Below are positions 11,166-23,065 of a DNA stretch of 64,000 nucleotides, one piece after another. The translations under genes and the position numbers were made by a program. The stretch's first letter is position 1; every line of letters begins with the position of its first letter. The stretch covers positions 21,883,001-21,947,000 of the forward strand of contig CM073321.1 in NCBI GenBank assembly GCA_037043015.1, in the 5' to 3' direction. The notes under the pieces are model-generated. The model did no database searches and was not told the origin of the DNA. It saw only the letters and a list, made by a program, of their open reading frames with translations. Source of the stretch: Bryum argenteum. Taxonomy: Eukaryota; Streptophyta; Bryopsida; Bryales; Bryaceae.

Positions 11166-12790
11166 TACAAGCCGTCAAAATTTACATATACATAATATTA
11201 CTTGTTGCTTTAAAGTACATGCATCTCCTGACTTACTATCTTTCCACGCCATTTTTTCCCCTATTTTGAATTGATTTATGGTTCTTGTATGTAATTGTTT
11301 TTTGTTCACCATAGCAATACCAATTTTGATAACTTGGTCATCCAGTGTTTCTTCTTGGAACTTCATTGTTCCATGTACATACTTTTTACTATGAATAAAT
11401 ATAGCAGCTCCCTTGTTTGTATTGAACTTGAGACATGATTGAAATACACTAAAATATTCTCCTTTTGGATCTCCTCTTGTAAATCATGATATTAGTGATG
11501 CTCCCATATCCTCTTTGACAAGGTGAGCTTTGATATATGTGTTTTTACTTAGGTGCATTTGATGTACTTTTGTAGGACACTCTTCAACACCTATATATAC
11601 AGAATTAACAGGTGCATGTTGAACTTCAAAAAAGTTTTCTACCTCTTTACCAAATTTTGGTAGATGTTGCCAAATAGAAGAGCCAAGAGCAATACCAAGA
11701 TCTCTAAAACTTTCTTGAACAACGTTTGATACCTATTTTCTATTGTACTTTACTACATCACCTTCTGAACCTCCATGTGCTAAAAATCCATGACTAGTGA
11801 ATCTACATCTGCCTCTTTGTGCACTATCATCAGTTTTTTTCCCTCCATATAGAGATGTCTCAAAATAGGTGTTAGCAGTAGCCAAGGTATGTCGATAACT
11901 TAAACTATTATCCCATATATTTTGAAAATATACTAGCATTACATGATTGAATTTTATGTTTCGAATATTTGTAACTTTTGTTTTTACAATATTATAGCCG
12001 TTTAATACCAACACATTTTTCTTTTGAATAGGGAATATATTTTCATCCTCATAATTCTCCTCTCAATTGACTTCAAATTGTGGATCTATCCAATATGGTA
12101 GTGGAGAATTCTTCTTTATCATTTTTTATGCTGGGATGTTTGAATATGAAATCATAACTTCCATCTTCTTTTGGATACCAAACTTTTGTAAAATCTGTTA
12201 TTCCTGAATGGAATATTTTTCAAACTTACAATTTAGAATTGTAAACGGAGATTCATCCTTTGATGAATTAGAATTTGATTTATCTTTCAAAAAAACGAGA
12301 AGTTTATCATATACATTGTGAAATTTTTCTAAGCTTTCAATTATTATGCCTTGTGTTAAACTGAAATTAAAAATCCACTTTGTATTTTTTTCATTTTGTG
12401 TATCTTTGTCGGCGTCGCATATAGGACAAATTGGAGGATCATCAAGACATTCTTCACATAATTTGTGACACAAATGTACATAGTATTGTTGCTTTTGCAA
12501 AATCTTCAAATTGGTATTTTTGATTTTTTTTATCGAAAACCGTCTTGAAATAAGGGTTTTCCAACGTCTTGATACATGGTACTATAAATAGTTTTGAGAA
12601 CTTTTTTCTTCCATGTTTAGGAGTTTTACATCTTTGTGCATTGTCATTATCATAAAGCAATTCTATTACATTTCTCTTTTTTGGGAACTTCGCTTTAATC
12701 ACTTGTTGGATTGGTTTCTTTGACTCTTTAGGTGTTAGAGCACGTGATAAATATTGCAAGCCTACTCTCCAGAAAGGCAACTATATACTA
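11166..12790 (-). pseudogene. Unrecognised gene with half a RING-like motif and a possible 2OG-Fe(II) dioxygenase-like region
   Basis: The minus strand holds a series of open pieces. One at 12198-12509 has CHKLCEECLDDPPICPIC, which looks like the second half of a RING finger. Further on (11733-11250) the frame reads DPKGEYFSVFQSCLKF, then GAAIFIHSKKYVHGT, preceded by YIKAHLVKEDMGAS. A G..F........G...F......HG pattern with an upstream histidine is what the double-stranded beta-helix of TET/JBP-like dioxygenases shows, but the match is weak and the usual HxD is not clear (H-L-V here). Several stops and frame changes make it a pseudogene or a many-exon gene. It is far more AT-rich than the ParB-like gene, so it may be a separate insertion. 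Confidence 0.3.
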
Positions 12791-13005
12791 TCTTCCAAAA
12801 TCAAAACATTATAATCTATAATTATAACAACTTACATTTATATACAAACACCTTTCTTGAAGGTTCTTTAGAAATAAAATTATAACTATAAATACAAAGT
12901 AAAAGTGTACTAAAAATATGAAAAACTATTAAAACTAAATAAAAATATGTAACTTTTTTAAAAAATATCTTAATAAAAAAATTCAAATTAAAAGTATAGG
13001 AATCC

Positions 13006-13110
13006 CGGACGCACCACTCGGGTGCCCCAGACGCACTGCATGGGGGCCCTAGTCGTACTGCTCGGAGGCCCTAGTTGCACTGCTCGTGGGCCCTAGACGC
13101 ACCGCTCAAC
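13006..13110. repeat. GC-rich minisatellite, about five 22-bp units
   Basis: Tandem units of the form GACGCACTGCNNGGGGCCCTAG, slightly diverged, in the middle of AT-rich DNA. No coding potential seen. Confidence 0.8.
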
Positions 13111-14207
13111 TAATTTAGACCCTTAGGTACATAATAGCTTCTTCTTGCAATAGTATTATGTTTTGACTACATTTGGGATGCACTCTAGGAATTAATTGGA
13201 TGTATATAAAGAATGAGATGTGCCAAATGTGAACCTTACATCAACCTTTTGGCAATTTTTAGTCATTATAAACTTTTGCCGACTCGAATAAACATCCAAA
13301 AGTTGGTTTATGTTTTTTAGTTCCTTTTTCAAATTTTAACAATTTAATGGCATAAATAGGATAAATTTCTTTTAAAGCTAATGGTTTAAATCTTTACAAC
13401 AAGGATTTAGAGTCATTTTATGCCAAAGGCTTCGAGGATTTACAAGTCTTTTTTATTCTTGGATTACGCACTATTGAACCTCCCAAGTTATTTTGAAAAC
13501 ATATTTATTTTCCAAAATTTTACAAAACTAAAGAATTTAGAGTCAAGACGGACTCTCTGTTCTTATTTATTCCAAATTCAATGTTGTTTTTAACCTTGCT
13601 TCATTTTTCAATTTACTTAAGGCTATATTTCTTGATTTGGATAGTTATTCTCATTTTTAGCCGACATACATGTATTGGCTTGTTGTCGCCTTTTCCTGCA
13701 AAAAATTAGGTGCCGCCCTTTGCCTCTAACTCATGTGTGTCTTTTGGTGATAACTAGTCAAACTTTCTCTCTCGTAAGTTGCACAACTTAGTATCGGTCG
13801 TCTCAACAGTAGGACATGCTAAAAGGCATATAAGAGGGTATAAAAAGCTGCAGAGCTCATAGTATTTTTGTTTGCAGAGACCCTTTATGTAGTATAATGA
13901 TGTTAAGGATGCATTGTAAGTAGGGCAATCACAAAATTTTGCTTTTCAGAGAGTTGTGGCTTCTTTGTATTTTTGTGTTCACTCACTTGATTGCGCATCT
14001 TGAGTTCTTGCGGGGCATTACCAAAACCAACTCAAGTTTTGAGCTCTTCTACAGTGCTTAGAACCTCCACGTAAGTATCAAAACTTACTAGCTTGACATG
14101 TCAACCTCACATGACAAATTTAACTCTGTAATAAGGTTTTTGTAGTCATTTTTTTATCACCCTCTTTCCATGTTCATGGATGTTCTTGAAAGATTCTTAA
14201 GTAGCAA
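13111..14207. other. AT-rich stretch without a gene
   Basis: No plausible reading frame or repeat family recognised. Confidence 0.5.
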
Positions 14208-14460
14208 CAAACATTCAACAACACAAACATAAAAAACTAAACTTAGTGTTGAAGCAATTAGTTTTCTAACACGTAACAAAATTTAGAATGAAAATAAATA
14301 AACGCAAAACCATAAGCATAATTTTGTAATCTATATATAGATTTGTAAATGTTGTAAATTTTTAATTTGTTTGGTATTCAAAATTTTCTAAAATTCCAAT
14401 TTTTTAATTTTATATATTGTGTTTTTTTAATTTTAATTTTAATTTTTGATATTATCATGT
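14208..14460. repeat. Direct repeat, copy 2 (partner at 8815-9190)
   Basis: Same order of motifs as copy 1, with about 80% identity by eye. Confidence 0.7.
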
Positions 14461-14479
14461 GCATGGTGGCCATCATGGG

Positions 14480-15670
14480 GGGCATGATGACCCCCCCTGC
14501 GCCGCCTTTCATCTTCATTCCTCTTTGTTGTCAGCTCTGTTCGTTGTCGACGCTTCCGCCAGCGAGCTTCCGCAAAACGCCGTTTTTCTCTGCGCCGCCT
14601 TTCTCCCGTTCTTCCTGCGCAGCTCGAGCCGTCTCTCTCGCTTCTGCATTTGCTCTGCTCGCTCGCTTGTGCAATCGCTCATTGCTCAGAACACTTCGGT
14701 TGAAGCATTAGGGTTTGCAGCGTTGCAAATAAGTTTCTCGCGGAGCTTCTTGGCACCGGAGCTTTTGAGAGTGCGTTCTAGTAATTGAAACAATAGAACT
14801 CCTCCAGCGCCGAACTCGTGCAACGCCAAACTGGTTGCAGGCAGGTTCTCGTGCGCCAAACCTCTCCTGTGCGTTGTTTGTGACGCTTAGGATTAGGTTG
14901 CACATTAGTTTCTCGCCTCCTGCACGACGCAGGTTAGGTTCACGCTCGTTTCGATTAGTTTCTTGCCTCCTGCGCGACGCAGGTTAGGTTCACGTTGTGT
15001 GTCGATTGATTTTTTGAATTGCCTAGCTTTACGGCTCTATGACTTGAACGTGTTGATCAGGAACTTCTTGTAGATGCTCATGAACTTCGCCGCGAAGGCT
15101 GTGTACGTGCACCATACAACAGTCGATCAGAAGCCTTGAAGTCTGATGTTTTTCTGTTTGATTTGCAGCACTTCGGCCATTGCTGACGGCCGTTGAAGCA
15201 TTTAGGGCTTAGGATTCACAGGAGGTACGCTTGAAGCATATGTCAGTATTTTTTACTGCATATTCTCAGTTATTTTGTATTCCAGGTTTCAGATTCTTGT
15301 ACAGATTCTACACATTCAGTTTCTTCTCTTCCCCCACCGTTCTTTTATGGTTTTTTCTCATTGTTAATTCAACTTCCTTATGATCTTGAATATCTATGGC
15401 TTCTGCTCAGAATGTGTTTGATTTTGCAAGTACAGGCTTTAGTCTAATAGAATTCATGCAATTCCTACGACCTTGTTGTTCACAGGAAGCTCTAACACTG
15501 TAGTCTTGTACGGATAGATCCAAAATCGTATGATCTCTCAAGATCATCAAGACGAAGGCAAAGTCTACCGACAAGGTGACTACTCTTTAGTCAGATTAGG
15601 GTTTCTAAATATATGAGACTACCTTTCTATAGTTTTGGTGAGATTCCGTCAATATATTATCTCATGATAG
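14480..15670 (+). promoter_or_regulatory. Probable promoter/5' leader of the ParB/methyltransferase-like gene
   Basis: An abrupt switch from AT-rich to CG-containing, pyrimidine-rich DNA begins near 14480. It includes two direct 40-bp copies at about 14905-14944 and 14956-14995 (core CGACGCAGGTTAGGTTCACG, one unit every 51 bp). Possible introns could lie here, but no clear coding exon is visible before 16565. The palindrome cluster follows at once. Confidence 0.35.
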
Positions 15671-16481
15671 TATCGTCGGGCCGACGATACAGCAATAAGT
15701 TGTAGTACTAAGAAGATTTTAAATGAATTTAAGAGGCCACCAACTTTTAATATAGTTCAGAGAGCAATTGCCTTATCGTCGAGTCGACGATACGAGGCTT
15801 CGAATGGCCTTATCGTCGGGTCGACGATAGAAGCCTTCAAATGGCCTCATTGTCGGGTCGACAATATATGGCTTTCAATTGCCTTATCATCGAGTCGAAG
15901 ATACAAGGCTTCAAATGGCCTTATCGTTGGGTCGACAATACAAGGCTTCAAATAACCTTATCGTCCGGTCGACAATACAAGGCAAAATTAGGCCTTAGAG
16001 GTAGTAAGATAAAAAAAATAAAACATTCTAGAGGATAGTTAGAAAGTTATCGTCGAGCCGTCGATAATATGATCGAAAAAGAAACATGTAAATCTAGAAA
16101 GAAACATGTAAATCTAGAAAAAAAAGGATATCCAGAAAAAAAGAAGGATATCGTCGGCACGACGATAACCTTCAGTATTGTGAAATTGTACATTCTAGAG
16201 AAGAGAAGTTAGCCATTGATATAATATATTGCAACAGACGAAGTGTAGACAGGACGTCTGTATCGTCCGTCCGACGATAGCTATGTTCGAGGTAAATAGC
16301 TTAGACACTAGAGGAAAGATATAAGTGAGATCCATCACTATTTAGCTCTCAGCAAATGCATGAGAGCTTATTGTCGGTTCGACGATGAGCTCTTAAGATT
16401 ATTCAAAAAGAGTTTTGTGAAACGCTCATACGTCTCCCTTTCCGGGAGATATCGGAAGACTGCATCGTTGGGTTGATGATA
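15671..16481. repeat. Cluster of 12 E1 palindromes upstream of the ParB/methyltransferase-like gene
   Basis: About 12 copies of TATCGTCG-NNN-CGACGATA, for example 15671-15689 (spacer GGC) and 16463-16481 (degenerate, spacer GGT). Between 15770 and 15980 they recur every ~37 bp within a longer unit (AAGGCTTCAAATGGCCTTATC). The last copy ends 83 bp before the ATG at 16565. Orientation is mirrored relative to 5046-5985. Confidence 0.9.
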
Positions 16482-17995
16482 GGTACCTTATAATCAACAC
16501 ATAACTAATTGCATAGCAATGAAATGTCTAATGCAAATCAGTGACGCTGATGTAGAAAGTTAAAATGGCGGAAGTCGAAGCATACGACTACCAAGTCTCC
16601 CTGCATGACCTTGAGCCGTTCGTGAATCCCTTGGGAGACGAGCCATTTTTCGAAGAAATGGCCGAGACATATGGAGATCTCTGGCAGTTCAAGCCACACG
16701 TTCAGACATGGAACTTTGGAGTCAACAAATTCAAGAATTTTGTGTTCATTCGATACAAGGCGAACGAATCATCTACATATCTACGGTGGAATCACAACGA
16801 GAAAGTGACCATCATCGAGTGCCACGGAGTCATTTACATCGTCATCGTGTTCCGTGCAGTGGACGAGAATGGATTTGAGCAAGATCATTGTTACTCTATT
16901 GTTATCGATACAACAAAGGAGCATGGAATTTTCGACATTTAGGACCTCATGACGTACTTTGAGGGTTCCAAAATGGCCTCCCTGAATAGCGAGTTCATCA
17001 ACTTGGGATATGTGAGCGGACCATGTGGCTCTGCAAAGTCCATGGCAAATCGACTTAGGAGGATCTTCCAAACACTCGATCGATACGCCTTGGCTAACGT
17101 CTGCTTGGAACCCGCTCCACGACGAATACCAGTGCAGCCGAATCGAGGTGCGTCAAATCCACGCCTGAACTTGGCGTCCACCCCTTCCGAATCTGCAAGC
17201 AAAGGAGTAACGCTGAGTCAGCCTCGATCAGAGGGTAAGAAGAGAGCACCACCTTCTACAGATGGAGCTGGGTCGAGCCGCAAGCGTAAGAAACCCGCCT
17301 CAGCCGCACCAAGTACTGCAATAGTACCGACTCAAATTACGGAGAGTTCAAGGTCAGTCCTAACAAACGTTACCGCTAGAGCCGGTACTTCTGATGAAAA
17401 GCTGGAGGAGTTTGAGAAAACCACGAACTTACAAAAAGAATTCTGGGATAATCACAAGGATTGCTTCTTAATGAATATGAACCCGATGGAGGTAGATATC
17501 GATCAGTGCATACTGGCGAAAAATCAGTATGTTATCCAAACGCTGCAGTAGGACATGGTTGAAAGAGTTGCCAGAGAACTTGTCCAGATGATCGATGTCA
17601 AGCAGAGACAAGAAATCTGCCTAACTAAAGAGAAGCTGCTAAAGAACAAGCCCGAAGATTGGGATGAGATCAAGGAGGGGAAGTTCATGATCATCAACGG
17701 GCAGCATAGCGTTTGTGCATCAAAACAGCTTCACAAAGAAGGATGTGGAGAAGTTTGGCGCAACGAGCTCCGCAAATGGAACGCCTACATCATCTGGACC
17801 TTGGACGCCACTAAACTTCGAGGAATCTCAAAGTTGTACAACATCACGAACCACCTGGATCATGCGCAACCGTCATGGGGAAACCAGGTAGTGGCGTGTA
17901 GAAATATTTGGATAGCCCTGAAGCGCCCAACTGATGAATTCTCCGAAGCGGTCACGAGGGGTAACAAGGCGGTGCACAACGTCATTAAGTTCAAG

Positions 17996-18098
17996 GTAAC
18001 AATCTGATCTCAAGTGGCTATCGTCGCATCGACGATACCTCTGATGCTGATGTTCATCTTGCTTCACAATGCTAACCTTAACTGATTTACGTACGCAG
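17996..18098 (+). other. Intron 1 of the E1 ParB/methyltransferase-like gene, with a palindrome
   Basis: Donor AAG|GTAAC and acceptor TACGCAG|AG, phase 0. A perfect palindrome (spacer CAT) lies at 18019-18037. The position and phase match intron 1 of E2 (63016-63243): both fall just before the SFTDAL / EFEEAV segment. Confidence 0.8.
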
Positions 18099-19057
18099 AG
18101 CTTCACGGATGCTCTGACGGAGAGATACCAGCACATCAATCCAACATCGGATGGGGCACGCATAAAGTCCGCAACCAATTTGAAGAATGAGATTCAAATC
18201 ATCACCCTACCGGACCACAAGTTCGGCTATTGGGAAAGGTTTCTTCAGAAGCATGCTCACGGCAAACTAATCGACCCCGTCTCGAAATTGCTTTTCAACA
18301 AGACGAAGACCTACAAGTCCCAGAGTAACAAGCTGAAACGGGAGTTCTTCAGGCGATGCGGATGGTTCACCGTCACGGACTTCACCATCATGCCAAGGCA
18401 TCTACTTGGGGAAACTCCAGGACGGACCGCACCATATCTGGAAGTCACTGTTGGGAGACCTCTGGTGCTTGTGGCGGACAATCTTGCGTGCGTCGACTGG
18501 GTAGAGAGAAGGAAGCGCAAGAAAGTTGTGCTTGAGGATATCATTTGAATCAAGCCCTCCCTCAAGCTTATCGACGGCAGCGGCGACACCATTGACGCCA
18601 CATGGAAGGCGTGGAAGATCACGCACCGTTTCACATCGGCGAGCTGGGATTTTCTCTTGACATATCCAAGCGCGGAGTACTACAGGAAGCGCCTCCGCAA
18701 CGAGGCAAAGACAAAAAATGCGGTCGAGTTGGAGCAGCAACATCCCAAGGTGGTGCACATATACAGGAGGTTTATGACACCGAAGTACCGTCCGAAAGAG
18801 CCTCTTAAGAGTGTGCAGATCAGAGGGCTAGACTTCAAATTGAAGGCTTTAGTCACATGCAGCCATTACATCTACACTTCACGTGAGGTGAATTTGGCAC
18901 TTCTCGACTTGCGCAATGTCCCACGCTCGCAAGTGACCGAGACGAGCGGAGCCGTCGACCCATTCGTGGACTTTCTTTGGCATCATCTAGAACCCAAGAT
19001 CTCGGAGCCAAACGTCTGGCTGATGGTGTTGTCTGAAAATGAATAGTTCTTAAATTT

Positions 19058-19076
19058 TATTTTCGGATCGACGATT
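19058..19076. repeat. Degenerate E1 palindrome in intron 2
   Basis: TATTTTCG-GAT-CGACGATT. It lies between the stop at 19044 and the acceptor ACGCCAG|ATG at 19109. The same intron in E2 also holds a palindrome (61566-61584). Confidence 0.65.
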
Positions 19077-19682
19077 ATGTAATCTAACAGAGTGACATGT
19101 ATACGCCAGATGTTCGGAGCTCACCACTACGGATTCGTAGATAAAGAGGACGTGAAGAGCAAAATAAAAATCTCCGCTCTTGCAGAACGGCTTGACATGA
19201 ACGATTTCATGCACTCAAACTTGCCGTATTCGATAGATTACGTTCGTCCGGTCACACGGGGTCCTGTAATAGTGCACTCCGACTCTCCTCCGTCGACACC
19301 AATGAATCTAAACTCTCCTGTCGAAGGTGGGTTCGGAGTAATGCGCCAACCTGAAGAAGTAGGAGCGCATGTTTCCAATATTCCGGCCATCCAAAGCATC
19401 GATCAATTCCGGACGAACACGTTTCGAGTCTGCTCGAAGATGTATTTCGAGCAAGCTTTCCCCCTCGCACCAATAGATGACCAGGGGGCCGGTTCATTTC
19501 AGGTGCATATTGTGCATTTGTAGGACAACCCCTTGGAAGGCCAAGAGGCGCCCTGATAGGATTAAGGCGAGCATGATTTCTATCATGACGATGCCATCCA
19601 AGATGATGTCGTCATCAATTTGGCTGCGATAGAGGTGGGACAGCATGGTGTGGTCGTCCAAGGCGGTTCTCAGAATGTCGAG

Positions 19683-22410
19683 GATCGTCGGTTCGGCGAT
19701 GCTGAGGAGCCTGTCCGGGAACCTTGTCCTGACTACGAACGCGAGCAGGGGTAACATCGTCGGGACGGCGATGTACAGAATAAAGTACATGATCTCCGTC
19801 AAGGCGGTGGGGGGTTGAAAGGGTGGATCATCGGGGTGACGATGTACTGGAGGATGTGGTGCACCTCTCTTAAGCCGTTTGAAAGGGACGATCGTCGTGC
19901 CGACGATAGACAAGATGAGGATGTGGATACCCGACATGGCAATGCAATGGTGGAACAGGTGGAACCGGGAGCGGCTATAGAGCCTCAGCATGATGGAGGC
20001 GATTGTGGTGAAGGCCAAGATGCAGCTCATCGCCGACTCAACAATCGCGACGCATTGGGTAGGCAGGTCATCACACATGCGAGGGAAGACAGGGCCATGC
20101 GCGAGCAAAGGCAGAGAGGAAATTCCACAGGCGGTAGCAGACAGGACATTCCAAAGGCGAGGGTTAACCGGGTACCTCGCAAGCGAAGGCAGACAGGGCG
20201 TCCGCCTGGCAAGGGCAGACAAGATAATCTTGAGTCGCAGACACGCGAAGTCCTGGGTGGCGATGACGTTGTAGTTGTGACCCAAGTCGTCAAACAGATG
20301 GTGCCAAGTCCCTCAGAGATCATTCATCTTCCTAGCGATGACGAGTTCAATAAACCGCACTCATCGGACGTGGATGACGAGGAACCCGTAGATCCAAACG
20401 CTGAGGAGTAGAAAATCACGACGGCACCCAATGGCTTCCGGATCAAGTTCGAGAAGGGATATTGGGAGAAGGACGAGGAAAGGAGGGCGAAAAGAATCAG
20501 GCGGGCTCAAGAGAAGGAGGAGGTGAAGGCCAAAAACAGAAGGTTAGCTCAAAAGCAAGCCGAGTCGGACAAGATAGTGGAACAACTGCAGGCTCAGATG
20601 GCACAGATGCAGTTTTTGTTGCAGAGCTAGACCAAGTTCAATCTTGGTGCCGCCGCTCTGTCTTCTCCAGTGCTTCCTCCGTCGACAACCGCCGCCTCTA
20701 CACCAATGCCTCCCGCGTCGACATCGTCCTACCCTCCTACTGAGCTCATGGTCATGAATACGCCACCGCCTCCTCCTTGCACATTGGCACCTCTACCTCC
20801 TCCGACAAAACAGCAGCCGCTTCTAGCGACTTCGAATCATCGCACCGACGATGATGGTGCTCCGATCCTCAACGATGTTGCCGTGTGCGCTGCATCACCT
20901 CGTGCGGGCTCACCTCATCGTCGAGCTAACGATGAAGGTGCTGATGTCCCCTCCGGCACTGCAGATTGCGCGGCTATAAACCCAGTCACCTAATAATCGT
21001 GTCGACAATGAATGTGCTATTGTTCCCTCCATCACTGCAGATTGCGCGGCTCCAACCCCAGTGGAGGCACTTGTTTGTTGAGCCAATGATGAAGGCGCCG
21101 CTGTATCACTCGATACTGCCAATTTGACGTCTCCAACTTCGGCTGTGTCCCTTGATCGTGGATGCCGCGACCCTTATTACTCCAACTCATTTTTTTCTTA
21201 TTGAGCCTTACTTGGTAGCGGAATCGCGGCTCACTTAGTTGATAGCAACCGGCCACGACTTTGCTAACACTTGCATGTGCCCACACACACAATGTTAGCA
21301 CCATTCTAAGTCAAGGTGTCCAACCCACCTTGACTCCATAACTCATTACCGGATACTCATTACCCGGAACTCCCACCAACACATGGGCATGCCAACCCGG
21401 AACTCCCACCAACACATGGGCATGCCACTTGGTGGCACGGGGCGGCCTTCCACAAATGTCCAACCTCCCAAGGGTGCTACTAATCACCACCGGAGCTAAC
21501 CGCCCTTATCCAACTTCCAACTAGTCCCCTTCCACTCTTGGTTCTCACCCATTCCGGACTTTGCCGGAAATCCTCCCGGAATCCGGCACTAGTTTTCCCG
21601 GGGACTAGTTTGGAGAGGGACTCTTTCCAACCCAATGTTGCGGGATGCTCAAGAGCATCCTACAATGCCCAAGGTGTAGGAGTGAGGCTTCTTTTCCATG
21701 CCTCACCCTTTTGAACCATTCCCGGTTACTCCCGGGAACCGGCACTACATATCAAGGGGACTAACTTGGAGGGGGACACTTCCCAACCCCATGTTTAGAG
21801 ATGCTCCAAAGCACTCTCCATTTTCCACAAGGTGCGGGAGTCAGGCCCCATTCCAAGCCTCACCCCTTGGAGCCACCCCGGCTCCTCAAGGCACCATGTG
21901 CAAGTGAGGAGGGAGACCACCCCTCCTCATAGTACTCTCTGGAGTCTTCGGTAGGCCCCCCCCTCTTGTGTTGAGGGGCCTTCCGTGACACACTTTCTTT
22001 TTGGAAGACCACCCGTTTTTGCCTTAGCCTCAAAAACGGGCCGTAACTTCTCATCGGGCTAGCTCCTAGCTCAGGTATCCACATAGGACGTGCAAGCCCA
22101 TTTTCGACATCTACTCTTTGAGTAGATAGCGATGAACTACCTACTTGCCTCAATCGGGTCTGTCCCAAGGGAGATATGCCCCTCTGAACATTTGGTGTCC
22201 CGGGAGGCAACATTCCCGAGTCCCGAAGTCCCGACCACTTTGAGGAGCCATATCTCCTAAACTATTGCTTTGCTCATCATGAGCTTTAGCATTCTAGAAA
22301 GCCCTTGTCATTAGCTTTCCAGAAACATGCAACATGCCGCCCTCCACGTGTTGAGGTCAATCCAACAGCTGGAGATGCTCCCGAAGACTTGGATTGTCGT
22401 GCCGATGATG
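19683..22410 (+). repeat. Palindromes embedded in the coding frame of the E1 gene
   Basis: Copies at about 19683-19701, 19755-19773, 19828-19845, 19890-19908, 20838-20853, 20916-20934, 20995-21010 and 22392-22410. At least six lie in the same codon phase (NAT CGT CGN NNC GAC GAT) and give related peptides: EDRRFGDA, HRRDGDV, DDRRADD, NHRTDDD, PHRRANDE, DCRADDV. The palindrome has therefore become a repeated peptide of the protein's acidic, flexible region. Confidence 0.75.
21126..22330. other. Probable insertion in the E1 gene, family unknown
   Basis: About 1.2 kb with no open frame, different in composition from both sides, and rich in CCGGAACTCCC and CCCGGTTACTCCCGG-like words. A 31-bp tandem duplication (core AACTCCCACCAACACATGGG) lies near 21365-21426. 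The acidic coding frame resumes after it in the same frame. Solo LTR or short retroelement remnant is possible; ends not resolved. Confidence 0.4.
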
Positions 22411-22527
22411 TTGATGTCGAACTCGAGAAAGTTGACTACGAGTTGGGAGCTGACAACCTGGAGGTTGGGAGCTCGGATCTTCAATCGGCTCCTGAAGTTC
22501 CTTCTCAGGATCCGGGTCTAGACAAAC
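22331..22527 (+). pseudogene. Acidic continuation of the E1 protein
   Basis: The frame VELEKVDYELGADNLEVGSS continues the acidic tail and ends at a donor-like site, AAACAG|GTACAG, at 22527. It carries one coding palindrome (22392-22410). The downstream acceptor at 23065 leads into the FCP1-like domain, so the two could be exons of one gene. Confidence 0.5.
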
Positions 22528-23065
22528 AGGTACAGACCTTTGACCCTTACTGTTTTGATTGATTCCACGCCCCCACTGGAGTCTCTCATGCTGTGTGAGC
22601 GATGCCGAACTCCGTACCGCTCTTTGCATCTAATTTGTATCTTATGCTTGTTGATACGATATCAACTTCGGTTCTTGAGTACCCATGGCGGACGACATTC
22701 AAGTCCATTGCTCGCGTACTTGTATTCTAGTGTAACGCCTAGTGTAGAGAGTAGATTCGAGTGCCAACTGCGGCTTGCGAAATTATTCCAAATGTATTAT
22801 GATATTCTTGTTTATAATATTATGGCTATTTTCGAGGCCTTTTTCCGCATACATGCCTAATTGTCTTTGCTTGTCAATGTTTATTCTGCACAATTACCAA
22901 TCAGTATTTGCGTGCCACTCTCATTTGAGCTGGAAGAAATCTCAAATAGGAGGCCGGAGTTGATCAGGACGTCTGAAAGCTCCTATCCACTCCGTGGCTC
23001 TCCCATTTCTTCATTACCCGAGGTAACTCTTTGATCAATCCCTTTGTGTCTTCTGTCTTGCTCAG
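22528..23065 (+). other. Intron-like gap before the FCP1-like domain
   Basis: Noncoding stretch between a donor-like GTACAG and a pyrimidine-rich acceptor TCTTGCTCAG at 23065. No convincing gene inside. Confidence 0.45.

Larger units (their letters stand above)
16565..21125 (+). pseudogene. E1 ParB-like / amino-methyltransferase-like protein with coiled-coil tail
   Basis: One reading frame runs from the ATG at 16565 through two introns (17996-18098 and about 19047-19109) to ~21.1 kb, interrupted by a handful of in-frame TAG/TGA codons. In order: an N-terminal region of ~130 residues of unknown fold; a basic stretch (SSRKRKKPA, nuclear signal-like); a ParB/DGQHR-like core with FMIINGQHSVCASKQL near 17695; after intron 1 a region ending in LLDLRNVPRS and PNVWLMVLSENE, like motif IV and the following strand of beta-class amino-methyltransferases; after intron 2 AHHYGFVDKEDV, like the strand after motif I. 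The segment that would hold motif I is missing compared with E2. Then come acidic and Arg-rich parts, a coiled coil (RRAKRIRRAQEKEEVKAKNR, ~20490-20630) and a Pro-rich tail. ParB-methyltransferase fusions are known from phages and bacterial mobile elements. Function is inferred; enzyme activity is doubtful. Confidence 0.6.

Noticed and set aside
5046-16481. Palindrome clusters as a CRISPR array
   Set aside because: Spacing is irregular, the repeat is a short palindrome with variable centre, copies occur in introns and coding sequence, and the setting is a plant nuclear genome.
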